The notes: a model not told the origin generated them from the sequence alone. A stretch of 64,000 bases of DNA from Shinella sp. WSJ-2 (GCF_003432075.1 NZ_QWBU01000007.1:162783-226782); one strand, 5' to 3'; positions 46,049 through 54,687 are shown, counted from the stretch's first letter. Made by a program: numbers and translations.

Positions 46049-46513
46049 ATGTCCGCTGAAATCGAAAAACGCGTCAAGGAACTGGGCTACGACATTCCGG
46101 TGGCGGCAGCACCTGCGGCCAACTATGTGCCCTTCGTCATCAGCGGCAACGTGCTCCACATTTCCGGCCAGCTCCCCATGCTTGATGGCAAGCTCGCAGT
46201 CACCGGCCATGTCGGAAAGGATGTCGACGTCCCCGGCGCCCAGAAAGCTGCCGAACTCTGCGCGCTCGGCCTGCTCGCCCAGGCAAAGGCGGCGCTCGGT
46301 GACCTCTCGCGCATCAAGCGCATCATCAAGATCAATGGCTTCGTCGCCTCCACGCCCGATTTCGTCGAGCAGCACCTCGTCCTCAACGGCGCCTCGAACT
46401 TCCTCGTCGGTGCGCTCGGCGAAGCCGGCAAGCACGCCCGCGCCGCCGTCGGCATGGCCGCCCTGCCGCTCAACGCGGCCGTTGAAATCGACGCCATCAT
46501 GGAAATCGCCTGA
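46049..46513 (+). CDS. RidA-family protein
   Basis: 154 residues from the ATG at 46049 with TGGAGA upstream; earlier in-frame codons lie in the control region. A YjgF/YER057c/UK114 fold, of the longer RidA subgroup (VISGNVLHISGQLPML, then IIKINGFVASTPDF). Classical RidA hydrolyses reactive enamines from pyridoxal-phosphate enzymes; it uses an arginine near residue 105 that is not obvious in this subgroup, so the activity is uncertain. Its stop overlaps the next start by one base. Confidence 0.9.
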   Translation: MSAEIEKRVKELGYDIPVAAAPAANYVPFVISGNVLHISGQLPMLDGKLAVTGHVGKDVDVPGAQKAAELCALGLLAQAKAALGDLSRIKRIIKINGFVASTPDFVEQHLVLNGASNFLVGALGEAGKHARAAVGMAALPLNAAVEIDAIMEIA

Positions 46514-47238
46514 TGCACAAATTCAACTGGCTGACCGAGCGTCCGATCGCGCATCGCGGCTATCATGATCTTAACCGGGCCGTTTGGGAAAACACGCTCT
46601 CGGCCTTTTCCCGCGCCGTCGAGGCCGGCTTTGCCATCGAATGCGATTTGCAATATGCCGCCGATGCCATTCCGGTCGTCTTCCATGACGACGACCTGAA
46701 GCGCCTCTGCGGCATTGAGGGCGACGTGCGCCAACGTACCGCCGCCGAGCTCGGCCTGCTGACCATCGGCGGCACGGCCGACAAGGTGCCGACGCTGCGC
46801 CAGCTGCTCGACCTCGTGAAGGGCCGCGTGCCGCTCGTCCTGGAGCTTAAGGGCCGCAAGAGCGACGACGACGGCTTCGCCATGGCCGTGCTCGATACGA
46901 TCGAGAACTATGAAGGCCCCATCGCCCTGATGAGCTTCGACACATGGCTGCTGAAGGACCTTAAGGGGCTCGGCACCACACGCCCGGTCGGCCTGACGGC
47001 GGAAGGCGCACGGCCGGAGAATTTTGCCGTGCATGAGGAGGCGATGCAGTACGGTCTCGATTTCATCTCCTACTACTACGGCCACCTGCCGAACGCCTTC
47101 ATCAGCCGCCAGCGCGACCTCGGCAAGCAGGTCATCACCTGGACCGTGCGCGACGACGAGGCGCGCACGATCACGGCGCTCAACGCGGACCAGATGACCT
47201 TTGAAGGCTTCGACCCGCGCGAAGCCCTGACGGCCTGA
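46513..47238 (+). CDS. Glycerophosphodiester phosphodiesterase (GDPD) family protein
   Basis: 241 residues. TIM-barrel hydrolase that cuts glycerophosphodiesters to glycerol-3-phosphate and an alcohol. Active-site residues visible: His14-Arg15 (PIAHRGYH), Glu26-Asn27 (WENTLSAF), Glu43 and Asp45 (IECDL) and His58 (VVFHDDDL). No signal peptide, so cytoplasmic. Second gene of a tight plus-strand unit; could recycle phospholipid head groups. Confidence 0.92.
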   Translation: MHKFNWLTERPIAHRGYHDLNRAVWENTLSAFSRAVEAGFAIECDLQYAADAIPVVFHDDDLKRLCGIEGDVRQRTAAELGLLTIGGTADKVPTLRQLLDLVKGRVPLVLELKGRKSDDDGFAMAVLDTIENYEGPIALMSFDTWLLKDLKGLGTTRPVGLTAEGARPENFAVHEEAMQYGLDFISYYYGHLPNAFISRQRDLGKQVITWTVRDDEARTITALNADQMTFEGFDPREALTA

Positions 47239-47242
47239 GGTG

Positions 47243-48427
47243 ATGGTGCGCATCCGCGTCGAAACGAGCTTTGCCAATATTTCGGCCGAAGACTGGGGGT
47301 GCCTTGCCGGCGCCTCCAGGGCGGATGCGCAAGCGCCCTACAATCCCTTCGTCAGCCATGCCTTCCTGTCGTCGCTGGAAGAATCGGGCTGCGCCACGGC
47401 CGATACCGGCTGGCTCGGTCAGCACATGCTTCTGGAGAATGACGAGGGCGCCCTCATCGGCGCCCTGCCCGCCTATCTGAAAAACCACAGCCAGGGCGAA
47501 TATGTCTTCGACCACGGCTGGGCCGATGCCTTCGAGCGCGCCGGTGGCAGCTATTATCCGAAGCTGCAGGCCTCCATTCCCTTCACGCCAGCCACCGGCC
47601 CGCGCCTGCTTTACCGGGCCGATCAGCCGGTCATCGAGACGCAGGCGGCGCTTGCCGGCGGCCTGAAGGAACTCGCCAAGCGCCACGGCGTCTCCTCCGC
47701 CCATGTCACCTTCGTGCCCGAGGCGGAAATCCCGGTTTTCGAGGCGGCCGGCTATCTGCACCGCACCGACCAGCAGTTCCATTTCATCAACGGAGGCTAT
47801 GGCTCGCACGATGACTTTCTGCAGACGCTGGCGTCGCGCAAACGCAAGGCGCTGAAGAAGGAGCGCCGCGCTGCACTGGAACACGGCATCGAGATCGACT
47901 GGCTGACCGGCGGGGACCTGACCGAGGCGATCTGGGACCAGTTCTTCACCTTCTATATTGACACCGGCAGCCGCAAATGGGGCCGTCCCTATCTCAACCG
48001 GGAATTCTACAGCCTGATCGGCGAACGCATGGCCGACGACATCCTGCTCGTCATGGCCAGGCGCGACGGTCGCTATATCGCCGGCGCGATCAATTTCATC
48101 GGCGGCGATACGCTCTACGGCCGCCACTGGGGCTGCATCGAAGATCATCCCTTCCTGCATTTCGAGGTCTGCTACCACCAGGCCATCGATTTCGCGATCG
48201 CCAGGGGCCTGAAGCGCGTCGAAGCCGGCGCACAGGGCGAGCACAAGCTGGCGCGCGGCTACCTGCCGACAACAACCCATTCCGCCCACTACATCACCCA
48301 TGCGGGCCTGCGCCGCGCCGTCGCCGACTATCTCGAGCGCGAGCGCAAGGATGTGGAGATGATGGGCGACTATCTGGCCGAGCACGGACCCTTCCGCCGC
48401 GGCGAACACAACAACGAGACAGAATAA
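47243..48427 (+). CDS. GNAT-fold acyltransferase of the DUF482 / peptidogalycan family
   Basis: 394 residues (a GTG one codon earlier is equally possible). The family has two GNAT-like halves like the FemAB aminoacyl transferases; blocks seen are NPFVSHAFLSSLEESG, LPAYLKNHSQGEYVFD, RKRKALKKERR, GRHWGC and EAGAQGEHKLARGY. It is annotated in databases as peptidogalycan biosynthesis/recognition, without firm biochemical proof. The start is 4 bp after the GDPD stop, so it is translated with it. Confidence 0.85.
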   Translation: MVRIRVETSFANISAEDWGCLAGASRADAQAPYNPFVSHAFLSSLEESGCATADTGWLGQHMLLENDEGALIGALPAYLKNHSQGEYVFDHGWADAFERAGGSYYPKLQASIPFTPATGPRLLYRADQPVIETQAALAGGLKELAKRHGVSSAHVTFVPEAEIPVFEAAGYLHRTDQQFHFINGGYGSHDDFLQTLASRKRKALKKERRAALEHGIEIDWLTGGDLTEAIWDQFFTFYIDTGSRKWGRPYLNREFYSLIGERMADDILLVMARRDGRYIAGAINFIGGDTLYGRHWGCIEDHPFLHFEVCYHQAIDFAIARGLKRVEAGAQGEHKLARGYLPTTTHSAHYITHAGLRRAVADYLERERKDVEMMGDYLAEHGPFRRGEHNNETE

Positions 48428-48442
48428 GACCGGGAGACGAGC

Positions 48443-48859
48443 ATGAGCTACGACACCAACAACATTTTCGCAAAAATCCTGCGCGGCGAAATCCCCTCGC
48501 ACCGCGTCTATGAAGACGAGCACACCGTCGCCTTCATGGATGTCATGCCGCAGGCGAACGGCCACACGCTCGTCATCCCCAAAACCCCGTCGCGCAATAT
48601 CCTTGATGCCGATCCGGAAACGCTGGCCCGCCTGCTGCCCGTCGTGCAGAAGGTCGCCGTTGCGGCCAAGGAAGCCTTCGAGGCCGATGGCGTGACAGTC
48701 ATCCAGTTCAACGAGCCGGCCGCCGGCCAGACCGTCTACCACCTGCATTTCCACGTCATCCCACGTATCGAGGGCCTGCCGCTCAAGCCACATTCCGGCA
48801 CGATGGAGGATCAAGGCGTGCTCGCGGCCAATGCGCAGAAACTGCGCGACGCACTTTGA
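48443..48859 (+). CDS. HIT family (histidine triad) nucleotide hydrolase, HinT-like
   Basis: 138 residues. The histidine triad is His100, His102 and His104 (VYHLHFHVIP). The N-terminal NIFAKILRGEIPSHRVYED is typical of the HinT/PKCI branch that hydrolyses adenosine phosphoramidates. GGGAGACGAGC precedes the ATG. Last of the four-gene unit; the convergent PAP2 gene ends 11 bp further on with no hairpin between. Confidence 0.94.
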   Translation: MSYDTNNIFAKILRGEIPSHRVYEDEHTVAFMDVMPQANGHTLVIPKTPSRNILDADPETLARLLPVVQKVAVAAKEAFEADGVTVIQFNEPAAGQTVYHLHFHVIPRIEGLPLKPHSGTMEDQGVLAANAQKLRDAL

Positions 48860-48870
48860 GCCTTGTCGCC

Positions 48871-49797
48871 CTATGCGGCGGCGGCGCGACGCTCCAGGGC
48901 CGGCGCGGCATGTCGGCGTAGGATCTGCCCCGACAGGACATAGGATAAGTAGAACACGGCAATCCCGCCGAACACATCCATCAGATGGTGTCCGCCTTGA
49001 ACCAGAATGGCGGGTACCATCAACAGGTTGATGATGACGGCCGGGATCGCCAGAAACCGCACCCGCGCCAGAAAGACCACCGACATGCAAGCCATGATGG
49101 TGTGAAACGACGGAAAAGCGATAAGGCCCAGAACATTGTGCGGTGACAGCGCCGTCACGCCCTCGCGGCTCAGGCGGACCAGTTCGCGGCCATAGGCGGG
49201 ATCGGCTGCCATTGGCATGCGCGCAAGGAGATCGGCCGGCAGGTCGTATACGGTCGATGTGCCGAAGGACGGGAAAAACGACCAGAAGAGGACCGCCAGC
49301 AGCGCGCCGAGGACGCCTGTCAGCATGAAGCGCTGCAGCTGTACGCTGTCGGCAAACAAGCCGAGCGCCAGAATGATGACTGCCATCTGCGGCAGCGAAC
49401 TGAAATAGACGACCTGAAGAACCGAGCCGAAAAACGGAAAACCCGAAACCCAAGTGATAAAAACCGGCCAGTCGAAGCCCACAGCTGCATCGAGCCGCAC
49501 CAGCAGCGGATCAATCGGCGTGAAGAAGACGGGCAGCAGCATATAGTTGAAGACAGACCCGGCCAGTGTGAACAGGATGAACACACCCGTTGCTGTCACA
49601 GAAGTGGCAATCTTCTCATCCGAGCGCACGCGCCGGTAATATTGCCCGAGGCCGACCATGGCGAGACCGCCTAAAATCAGCACGGCGTAGGCACCGACAT
49701 CGACCGCCACACCCTTGACGGCGATCAGCGGCGCCGATAGCGCCAGCAGGATCACCGTCAGCAACAGGATCAGTCGCTCCGCAGGAAGAAACAGCAT
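48871..49797 (-). CDS. PAP2-family membrane phosphatase
   Basis: 308 residues with about six transmembrane helices. The phosphatase motifs are AFPSFHTIMA (with the catalytic His) and GHHLMDVFGGI (second His and Asp); the layout resembles the inositolphosphotransferase-like PAP2_3 branch, where the first lysine/arginine motif is less clear. It probably cleaves or transfers phosphate from a lipid phosphate or diphosphate at the periplasmic face. AGGAG ahead of the ATG. Same strand as the AzlCD genes, 70 bp downstream. Confidence 0.88.
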   Translation of the reverse strand: MLFLPAERLILLLTVILLALSAPLIAVKGVAVDVGAYAVLILGGLAMVGLGQYYRRVRSDEKIATSVTATGVFILFTLAGSVFNYMLLPVFFTPIDPLLVRLDAAVGFDWPVFITWVSGFPFFGSVLQVVYFSSLPQMAVIILALGLFADSVQLQRFMLTGVLGALLAVLFWSFFPSFGTSTVYDLPADLLARMPMAADPAYGRELVRLSREGVTALSPHNVLGLIAFPSFHTIMACMSVVFLARVRFLAIPAVIINLLMVPAILVQGGHHLMDVFGGIAVFYLSYVLSGQILRRHAAPALERRAAAA

Positions 49798-49867
49798 ACC
49801 GGTCTCCTTGATCGGTCCGTCTCTATCGAATGTGTTTTAAAATTTGGATAAATACAGGCGGATAGGC

Positions 49868-50209
49868 TCAAAAACCGAGCATATGAAGGCCGAGAGCGAG
49901 GGTGGCGATCGAGGTGCCAATGCCAATGACAGGTCTGCGCCCGACCGCGAAGAATGCCGCGGCCCCGACAGCTACTGCACCCAGCCGCAGCCAGAGCGGA
50001 GAGGCTTCGAGAACACCGGTCGGATAGACGATCAACTTGGCGATGACGGCCGCCACCAGCGCGGTGGCAACGGCCCTCACCCAGTTCAGCACTTCGGACT
50101 TTTCATCGATCCGATTGCCCGCGATGACGCCGGACCAGCGCCAGAAATCGGTGGCGAGCCAGCCGGCAATGGCGATGTAGATATAGGGCCAAGGACCGTC
50201 GAAACTCAT
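49868..50209 (-). CDS. AzlD-family branched-chain amino acid exporter subunit
   Basis: 113 residues from the ATG at 50209, three or four transmembrane helices (YIYIAIAGWLATDFWRW, then WVRAVATALVAAVIAKLIVY). AzlD is the small partner of AzlC in exporters of branched-chain amino acids such as azaleucine. Its ATGA overlaps the azlC stop by 4 bases, coupling translation of the two subunits. Confidence 0.88.
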   Translation of the reverse strand: MSFDGPWPYIYIAIAGWLATDFWRWSGVIAGNRIDEKSEVLNWVRAVATALVAAVIAKLIVYPTGVLEASPLWLRLGAVAVGAAAFFAVGRRPVIGIGTSIATLALGLHMLGF

Positions 50210-50946
50210 CGTGCGGCCTCCTTCCGCCGCAACATCCGCTCGACCCACCAAGCCAGCGTGCCGCCGATGATGCCTGCGAGCAGGATGTCATATTCGGGAG
50301 CGATCACCGCGAAGAGCCAGCCGAGCGCAAGGCCGATGCCGAGCGCCCAGTAAATCACGCGATGACGCGCGGAAACCCAGATCGAGGCAAGAAAATAGAC
50401 CGGTGTCAGGAAGAACAGGCAGCCGGAGACGATGGGTGGGAACTCAGAGACGGCGCCATAGACGAGGCCGACCAACAGGATGTTGACCGTGGTCAGCGTC
50501 ATGCCGAAGCCGGCGAAGAAGGCGACTCGGCCGCTGCGTGGCACGTCGCGCACATGCTCCATGGCGAAAACCCAGGCGGTGATCGCGACGAAATGCGAGA
50601 CGATGAGCAGGAGCCAGGTCGGCGTGCGGCTGGTGCGGATCTCCGGGATCAGTGCCGCCACCATCGGCATCATGCGCACGGAGGAAAGCGTCACGGCCAG
50701 GAACGCCGTCGCGATATGGGCACCCGACAGCATGGAGCCGACGAGGATAACTTTCGCGGGCAATGCCCAGACTATACCAGTCATGAACATCACCTGCCCG
50801 ACCGGAATCTTCGCCTCGGCCGTGAAGGCGGCGAAGCCGACGAAGGAGAGCATAAGAATGATCGCGGGCAGGCTGAACAATCCGCGCATGCCGACAAGGA
50901 ACCAGTGTGTCTGGGAATGGTGGTCTGGCGCAGTCTCGGCAGTCAT
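50206..50946 (-). CDS. AzlC-family branched-chain amino acid exporter subunit
   Basis: 246 residues, about five or six transmembrane helices, large subunit of the AzlCD exporter. Conserved PxxQ-type loop not obvious; FMTGIVWALPAKVILVGSML and the following ATAFLAVTLSSVRMMPM are the family's conserved core. It starts just after the clpA terminator on the same strand. Substrate in this organism unknown. No LRP-type regulator is adjacent. Confidence 0.9.
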   Translation of the reverse strand: MTAETAPDHHSQTHWFLVGMRGLFSLPAIILMLSFVGFAAFTAEAKIPVGQVMFMTGIVWALPAKVILVGSMLSGAHIATAFLAVTLSSVRMMPMVAALIPEIRTSRTPTWLLLIVSHFVAITAWVFAMEHVRDVPRSGRVAFFAGFGMTLTTVNILLVGLVYGAVSEFPPIVSGCLFFLTPVYFLASIWVSARHRVIYWALGIGLALGWLFAVIAPEYDILLAGIIGGTLAWWVERMLRRKEAAR

Positions 50947-50964
50947 CGATATCTCGGATCATCG

Positions 50965-50997
50965 GCAAAAAGAAAGCCGGGCAGTTTCCTGCCCGGC
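50965..50997 (-). terminator. Rho-independent terminator of clpA
   Basis: On the minus strand GCCGGGCAG, a GAAA tetraloop, CTGCCCGGC and then TTTCTTTTTG, 21 bp after the clpA stop. A 9-bp perfect stem with tetraloop and T tract, one of the clearest in the window. Confidence 0.92.
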
Positions 50998-51017
50998 CTG
51001 TATCATTTGTAAAGCCG

Positions 51018-53531
51018 TTATTTCTTGCGTGGCACCTTCGGAACCGCGCTTGACGATTTGCGCGGCGGCTCGCCCTTCGGTTCCTCAGCCTTGGCTTCCG
51101 CCGCCTTCTTGGACGACTTGGCCTTAGCGGGTGCCGCTTCGGCGGCGACGGTTTCCTTGGCCTTGCGCGGCTTGGCCTTCTTGGCGGCAGCCTCTTCCAC
51201 TTCGGCTTTCGGCTTGATCGGCGCGGTTTCCGGCACTGCGTCGAGAATCAGACCCTTCGAGCCGTCTTCCTTGGTGCCGACGGAGACGCGAACGACACCG
51301 CCCTTCTTGAGCTTGCCGAAGAGGATTTCGTCGGCGAGCTTCTTCTTGATATTTTCCTGGATGACGCGCGCCAGCGGACGGGCGCCCATCTTCTCGTCGT
51401 AACCCTTCTCGGCCAGCCAGGCGATGGCGTCCTGCTGCAGGTCGAAGGTGACGTTGCGCTCGGCAAGCTGGGTTTCCAGCTGCATGACGAACTTCTGCAC
51501 GACCTGATGGATGACCGGCGTCGGCAGCGAGCCGAACGGGATGATCGCATCGAGACGGTTGCGGAATTCCGGCGTGAACAGGCGGTTGATCGCCTCCATG
51601 TCCTCGCCTTCGCGCTTCGACGAGCCGAAGCCGATGGCGGCCTTGGCCATATCGGATGCGCCCGCATTGGTCGTCATGATCAGGATGACGTTGCGGAAGT
51701 CGATCTTCTTGCCGTTATGGTCGGTCAGCGAGCCGTGATCCATGACCTGCAACAGGATGTTGTAGAGGTCCGGATGCGCCTTCTCGATTTCGTCGAGCAG
51801 CAGCACGCAATGCGGATGCTGGTCGACGCCGTCGGTCAACAGGCCGCCCTGGTCGAAGCCGACATAGCCGGGAGGTGCGCCGAGCAGACGCGAAACCGTG
51901 TGCCGCTCCATGTATTCCGACATGTCGAAGCGCAGCAGTTCCACGCCGAGCGAGGCGGCAAGCTGCTTGGCGACTTCCGTCTTACCGACGCCCGTGGGGC
52001 CGGAGAACAGGTAGCTGCCGATCGGCTTGTTCGGTTCGCGCAGGCCCGCACGGGCAAGTTTGATGGCCGATGCCAGCGCTTCGATCGCCAGATCCTGACC
52101 ATAGACCACCGAGCGCAGTTCCTTCTCCAGGTTGGAGAGCACCTGCTCGTCGTCCTTGGAAACGGTCTTGGCCGGGATGCGGGCCATGGTGGCGATCGTC
52201 GCCTCGATCTCCTTTTCAGTGATCAGCTTGCGACGCTTGCCGGCGGGCAGCAGCATCTGGGCCGCACCGGTCTCGTCGATCACGTCGATCGCCTTGTCCG
52301 GCAGCTTGCGGTCGTTGATGTAGCGTGCCGACAGTTCGACGGCGGTCTTGATCGCTTCGTTGGAGTATTTCAGCTTGTGATACTCTTCGAAGTAGGGTTT
52401 GAGGCCCTTCATGATCTCGATCGTGTCATCGATGGTCGGCTCGTTGACGTCGATCTTCTGGAAGCGGCGGACGAGTGCCCGGTCTTTCTCGAAGAACTGG
52501 CGATACTCCTTGTAGGTCGTCGAGCCGATGCAGCGGATCGCGCCGGAAGACAGCGCCGGCTTCAGAAGGTTGGACGCATCCATCGCGCCGCCAGAAGTGG
52601 CGCCGGCGCCGATGACCGTGTGGATCTCGTCGATGAACAGCACCGCACCCGGATAGTCCTCAAGTTCCTTGACGACCTGCTTCAGCCGCTCTTCGAAGTC
52701 ACCGCGATAACGCGTGCCGGCAAGCAGCGTGCCCATGTCGAGCGAGAAGATCGTGGCGTCTGCCAGCGCTTCCGGCACCTTGCCTTCGATGATGCGCTTG
52801 GCGAGACCTTCGGCAATCGCCGTCTTGCCCACACCGGGATCGCCCACGTAAAGCGGGTTGTTCTTGGAGCGGCGGCACAAAACCTGAATCGTGCGGTTCA
52901 CCTCGGCATGGCGGCCGATCAGCGGGTCGATCTTGCCGTTGCGGGCCTTCTCATTGAGGTTGACACAATAGGCGGTCAGGGCATCCTGCTTCTTGGCAGG
53001 CTCTTCCTGCTCGGAGCCTGCGCCGCGCGTCTGCTTCTGCTCGTTTTCGGTTTCCTCGGCGCCGCGCACCTTGCGCTCTTCGGAGGAGCCCGGCCGCTTG
53101 CCGATGCCGTGCGAGATGAAGTTGACGGCGTCATAGCGCGTCATCTCCTGCTCCTGCAGGAAATAGGCGGCATGGCTCTCGCGCTCGGCGAAGATCGCGA
53201 CGAGCACATTGGCGCCGGTCACTTCCTCGCGGCCGGAAGACTGGACATGGATGACCGCGCGCTGGATGACGCGTTGGAAACCGGAGGTCGGTTTGGAATC
53301 CTCCTCATAGCCCGTCACCAGATTGGCGAGGTCATGATCGACGTAGTCGGTGACGGTCTTGCGCAGCACGTCGAGATTGACGTTGCACGCGCCCATCACG
53401 GCGGCGGCGTCGCCATCGTCGATCAGCGCAAGAAGCAGGTGTTCCAGCGTTGCATATTCGTGGTGGCGCTCGTTCGCATAGGTCAGTGCCTGATGGAGCG
53501 CCTTTTCAAGGCTTGCAGAAAATGTCGGCAC
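51018..53531 (-). CDS. clpA: ATP-dependent Clp protease ATP-binding subunit ClpA
   Basis: 837 residues from a GTG start with GAGGA 7 bases upstream. Double AAA+ unfoldase that feeds ClpP. Clp_N domain (HQALTYANERHHEYATLEHLL), first Walker A GDPGVGKTAIA near residue 230, second GPTGVGKTEVA near 513, and the ClpP-docking loop with AAIGFGSSKR. The last 68 residues are an added Lys/Ala/Pro-rich tail (about 20 basic, 9 acidic residues, no aromatic) not present in Escherichia coli ClpA. The adaptor clpS lies 9 bp upstream. Confidence 0.96.
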   Translation of the reverse strand: MPTFSASLEKALHQALTYANERHHEYATLEHLLLALIDDGDAAAVMGACNVNLDVLRKTVTDYVDHDLANLVTGYEEDSKPTSGFQRVIQRAVIHVQSSGREEVTGANVLVAIFAERESHAAYFLQEQEMTRYDAVNFISHGIGKRPGSSEERKVRGAEETENEQKQTRGAGSEQEEPAKKQDALTAYCVNLNEKARNGKIDPLIGRHAEVNRTIQVLCRRSKNNPLYVGDPGVGKTAIAEGLAKRIIEGKVPEALADATIFSLDMGTLLAGTRYRGDFEERLKQVVKELEDYPGAVLFIDEIHTVIGAGATSGGAMDASNLLKPALSSGAIRCIGSTTYKEYRQFFEKDRALVRRFQKIDVNEPTIDDTIEIMKGLKPYFEEYHKLKYSNEAIKTAVELSARYINDRKLPDKAIDVIDETGAAQMLLPAGKRRKLITEKEIEATIATMARIPAKTVSKDDEQVLSNLEKELRSVVYGQDLAIEALASAIKLARAGLREPNKPIGSYLFSGPTGVGKTEVAKQLAASLGVELLRFDMSEYMERHTVSRLLGAPPGYVGFDQGGLLTDGVDQHPHCVLLLDEIEKAHPDLYNILLQVMDHGSLTDHNGKKIDFRNVILIMTTNAGASDMAKAAIGFGSSKREGEDMEAINRLFTPEFRNRLDAIIPFGSLPTPVIHQVVQKFVMQLETQLAERNVTFDLQQDAIAWLAEKGYDEKMGARPLARVIQENIKKKLADEILFGKLKKGGVVRVSVGTKEDGSKGLILDAVPETAPIKPKAEVEEAAAKKAKPRKAKETVAAEAAPAKAKSSKKAAEAKAEEPKGEPPRKSSSAVPKVPRKK

Positions 53532-53540
53532 GGTCGTTCC

Positions 53541-53891
53541 TCATTTCTTTTCCATGACACATTGCAGCGGATGCTGGTGCTGGCGGGAGAAATCCATCAC
53601 CTGTGTCACTTTGGTTTCGGCAACCTCGTAGGTAAACACGCCACACTCGCCTACGCCATGATTGTGCACATGCAACATGACCCGTGTGGCCGCTTCGCGG
53701 TCTTTCTGGAAGAAACGCTCCAGAATGTGGATCACGAATTCCATGGGCGTATAGTCGTCATTGAGAAGCAGCACGCGGTACAGGCTCGGCTTCTTCGTCT
53801 TAGGCTTCGTGCGGGTGATGACGGAGGTGCTGCGACCGGGAGTGCCGCCGCCCTCATCACCGTCCTGCATTGTGACCCGTCTCACAGTCAT
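53541..53891 (-). CDS. clpS: ATP-dependent Clp protease adapter ClpS
   Basis: 116 residues from the ATG giving [15 protein letters not shown]; two other in-frame ATGs (53903 and 53870) are possible. Adaptor that brings N-degron substrates to ClpA. After a disordered N-terminal part comes the domain [20 protein letters not shown] with the N-degron pocket, then [21 protein letters not shown]. Its stop overlaps the ribosome site of clpA, so the pair is coupled. Confidence 0.95.
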   Translation of the reverse strand: MTVRRVTMQDGDEGGGTPGRSTSVITRTKPKTKKPSLYRVLLLNDDYTPMEFVIHILERFFQKDREAATRVMLHVHNHGVGECGVFTYEVAETKVTQVMDFSRQHQHPLQCVMEKK

Positions 53892-54104
53892 TTTCGTGGT
53901 CATTCCCTGATTACGAGTCCTTTTACGGCCGCTTCCTTCGTGGCGCGTCGTTCGGCTGAGGTAGCCTTTGGACCTGTTATCTAATGTTTCGTCACAAGAT
54001 TGTAAGACCCCTGCTTCGCACTGCAATCATAATCGCCGGCTGTCCGAAGGAAATAGCGAAATTTGCTGCCGTTGCGTCAGCCCCGCGCAACCTCCGAAAC
54101 GCAA

Positions 54105-54138
54105 ATCGGCCGGCCGCGGTTGCCCGCGGCCGGCCGAT
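54105..54138 (-). terminator. Terminator-like hairpin after the phasin gene
   Basis: A perfect 15-bp stem, ATCGGCCGGCCGCGG paired with its complement, loop of 4, 31 bp after the phasin stop. On the minus strand it is followed by TTGCGTTT, a modest T run. Confidence 0.7.
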
Positions 54139-54169
54139 AAACGTTATACGCGTATGCTCTGCTGAAACC

Positions 54170-54523
54170 TTAGGCGGCGACGGCCGACTTGGCAGCAGCG
54201 GTGGCTTTGGCAACCGGTGCTTCGTAGGGCTTGTAGGCGCCCTTGGCGAGGTCGGCGTACATTTCGCTGAGCTTCGTGGCTTCGGCGACGAAACCTTCAT
54301 AGGAGGATTTCACGAAGGCGGTCTGGAGTTCGACGGCAGCTTCGACGCTCTTGACGCCGGACAGCTTTTCGAAGTGAGCAAGGCCGTTTTCAAAGGACTT
54401 CTTGGAGAAGTCGGCGGTCTCGGTGGCGATGGCCTGCCAGCCCTGAGCAGCCGTCGTGTAGCTCTTCACGAACGTGTCCACGGCTTCCTTGCCCTTCTTG
54501 TTTGCATCGTCGAAATTGAACAT
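54170..54523 (-). CDS. Phasin family protein
   Basis: 117 residues from the ATG at 54523 with AGGAG 8 bases upstream. Small helical, amphipathic protein (FVKSYTTAAQGWQAIATETA, then SKKSFENGLAHFEKL, and LQTAFVKSSYEGFV) of the Phasin_2 type that coats polyhydroxybutyrate granules; the C-terminus is Ala/Lys-rich. Codon choice is strongly biased to common codons, as in a highly expressed gene. It has a strong promoter with a dyad in its spacer and its own terminator. No PHB synthase gene is nearby. Confidence 0.92.
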   Translation of the reverse strand: MFNFDDANKKGKEAVDTFVKSYTTAAQGWQAIATETADFSKKSFENGLAHFEKLSGVKSVEAAVELQTAFVKSSYEGFVAEATKLSEMYADLAKGAYKPYEAPVAKATAAAKSAVAA

Positions 54524-54558
54524 CGAAGTCTCCTTTGGATCCCGGTGGTATGGTCCGA

Positions 54559-54587
54559 AATCTATATGCAATGCACAAAAAAGTCAA
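54559..54587 (-). promoter_or_regulatory. Strong sigma70-like phasin promoter with internal TGC dyad
   Basis: On the minus strand TTGACT (54582-54587) is followed by either TATAGA after 15 bp or TAGATT after 17 bp. The spacer contains TGCATTGCA (54567-54575). PhaR-type repressors of PHB granule genes are known to bind TGC-rich dyads, so this could be a PhaR operator; that is inference. Confidence 0.55.
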
Positions 54588-54644
54588 CGAAATGGTGCGA
54601 CGCAATATTTTTTAGCCAAAGCAACATCTTGGGCGATAGGTATG

Positions 54645-54687
54645 ATTATTGGCGTTGCGAAAAGCCAAGCTGTCGCAAAACAATAAT
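54645..54687. promoter_or_regulatory. A+T-rich inverted repeat upstream of the phasin promoter
   Basis: Two-part arms, ATTATTG with TTGCGA on the left and TCGCAA with CAATAAT on the right, around a 12-base centre. It lies about 60-100 bp upstream of the -35 box, a position suited to an activator or a nucleoid protein such as IHF. Confidence 0.45.

Noticed and set aside
47180..49453. 757-codon frame on the minus strand
   Set aside because: Antisense to the GDPD, GNAT-fold and HIT genes and out of frame with PAP2; spans several real genes.
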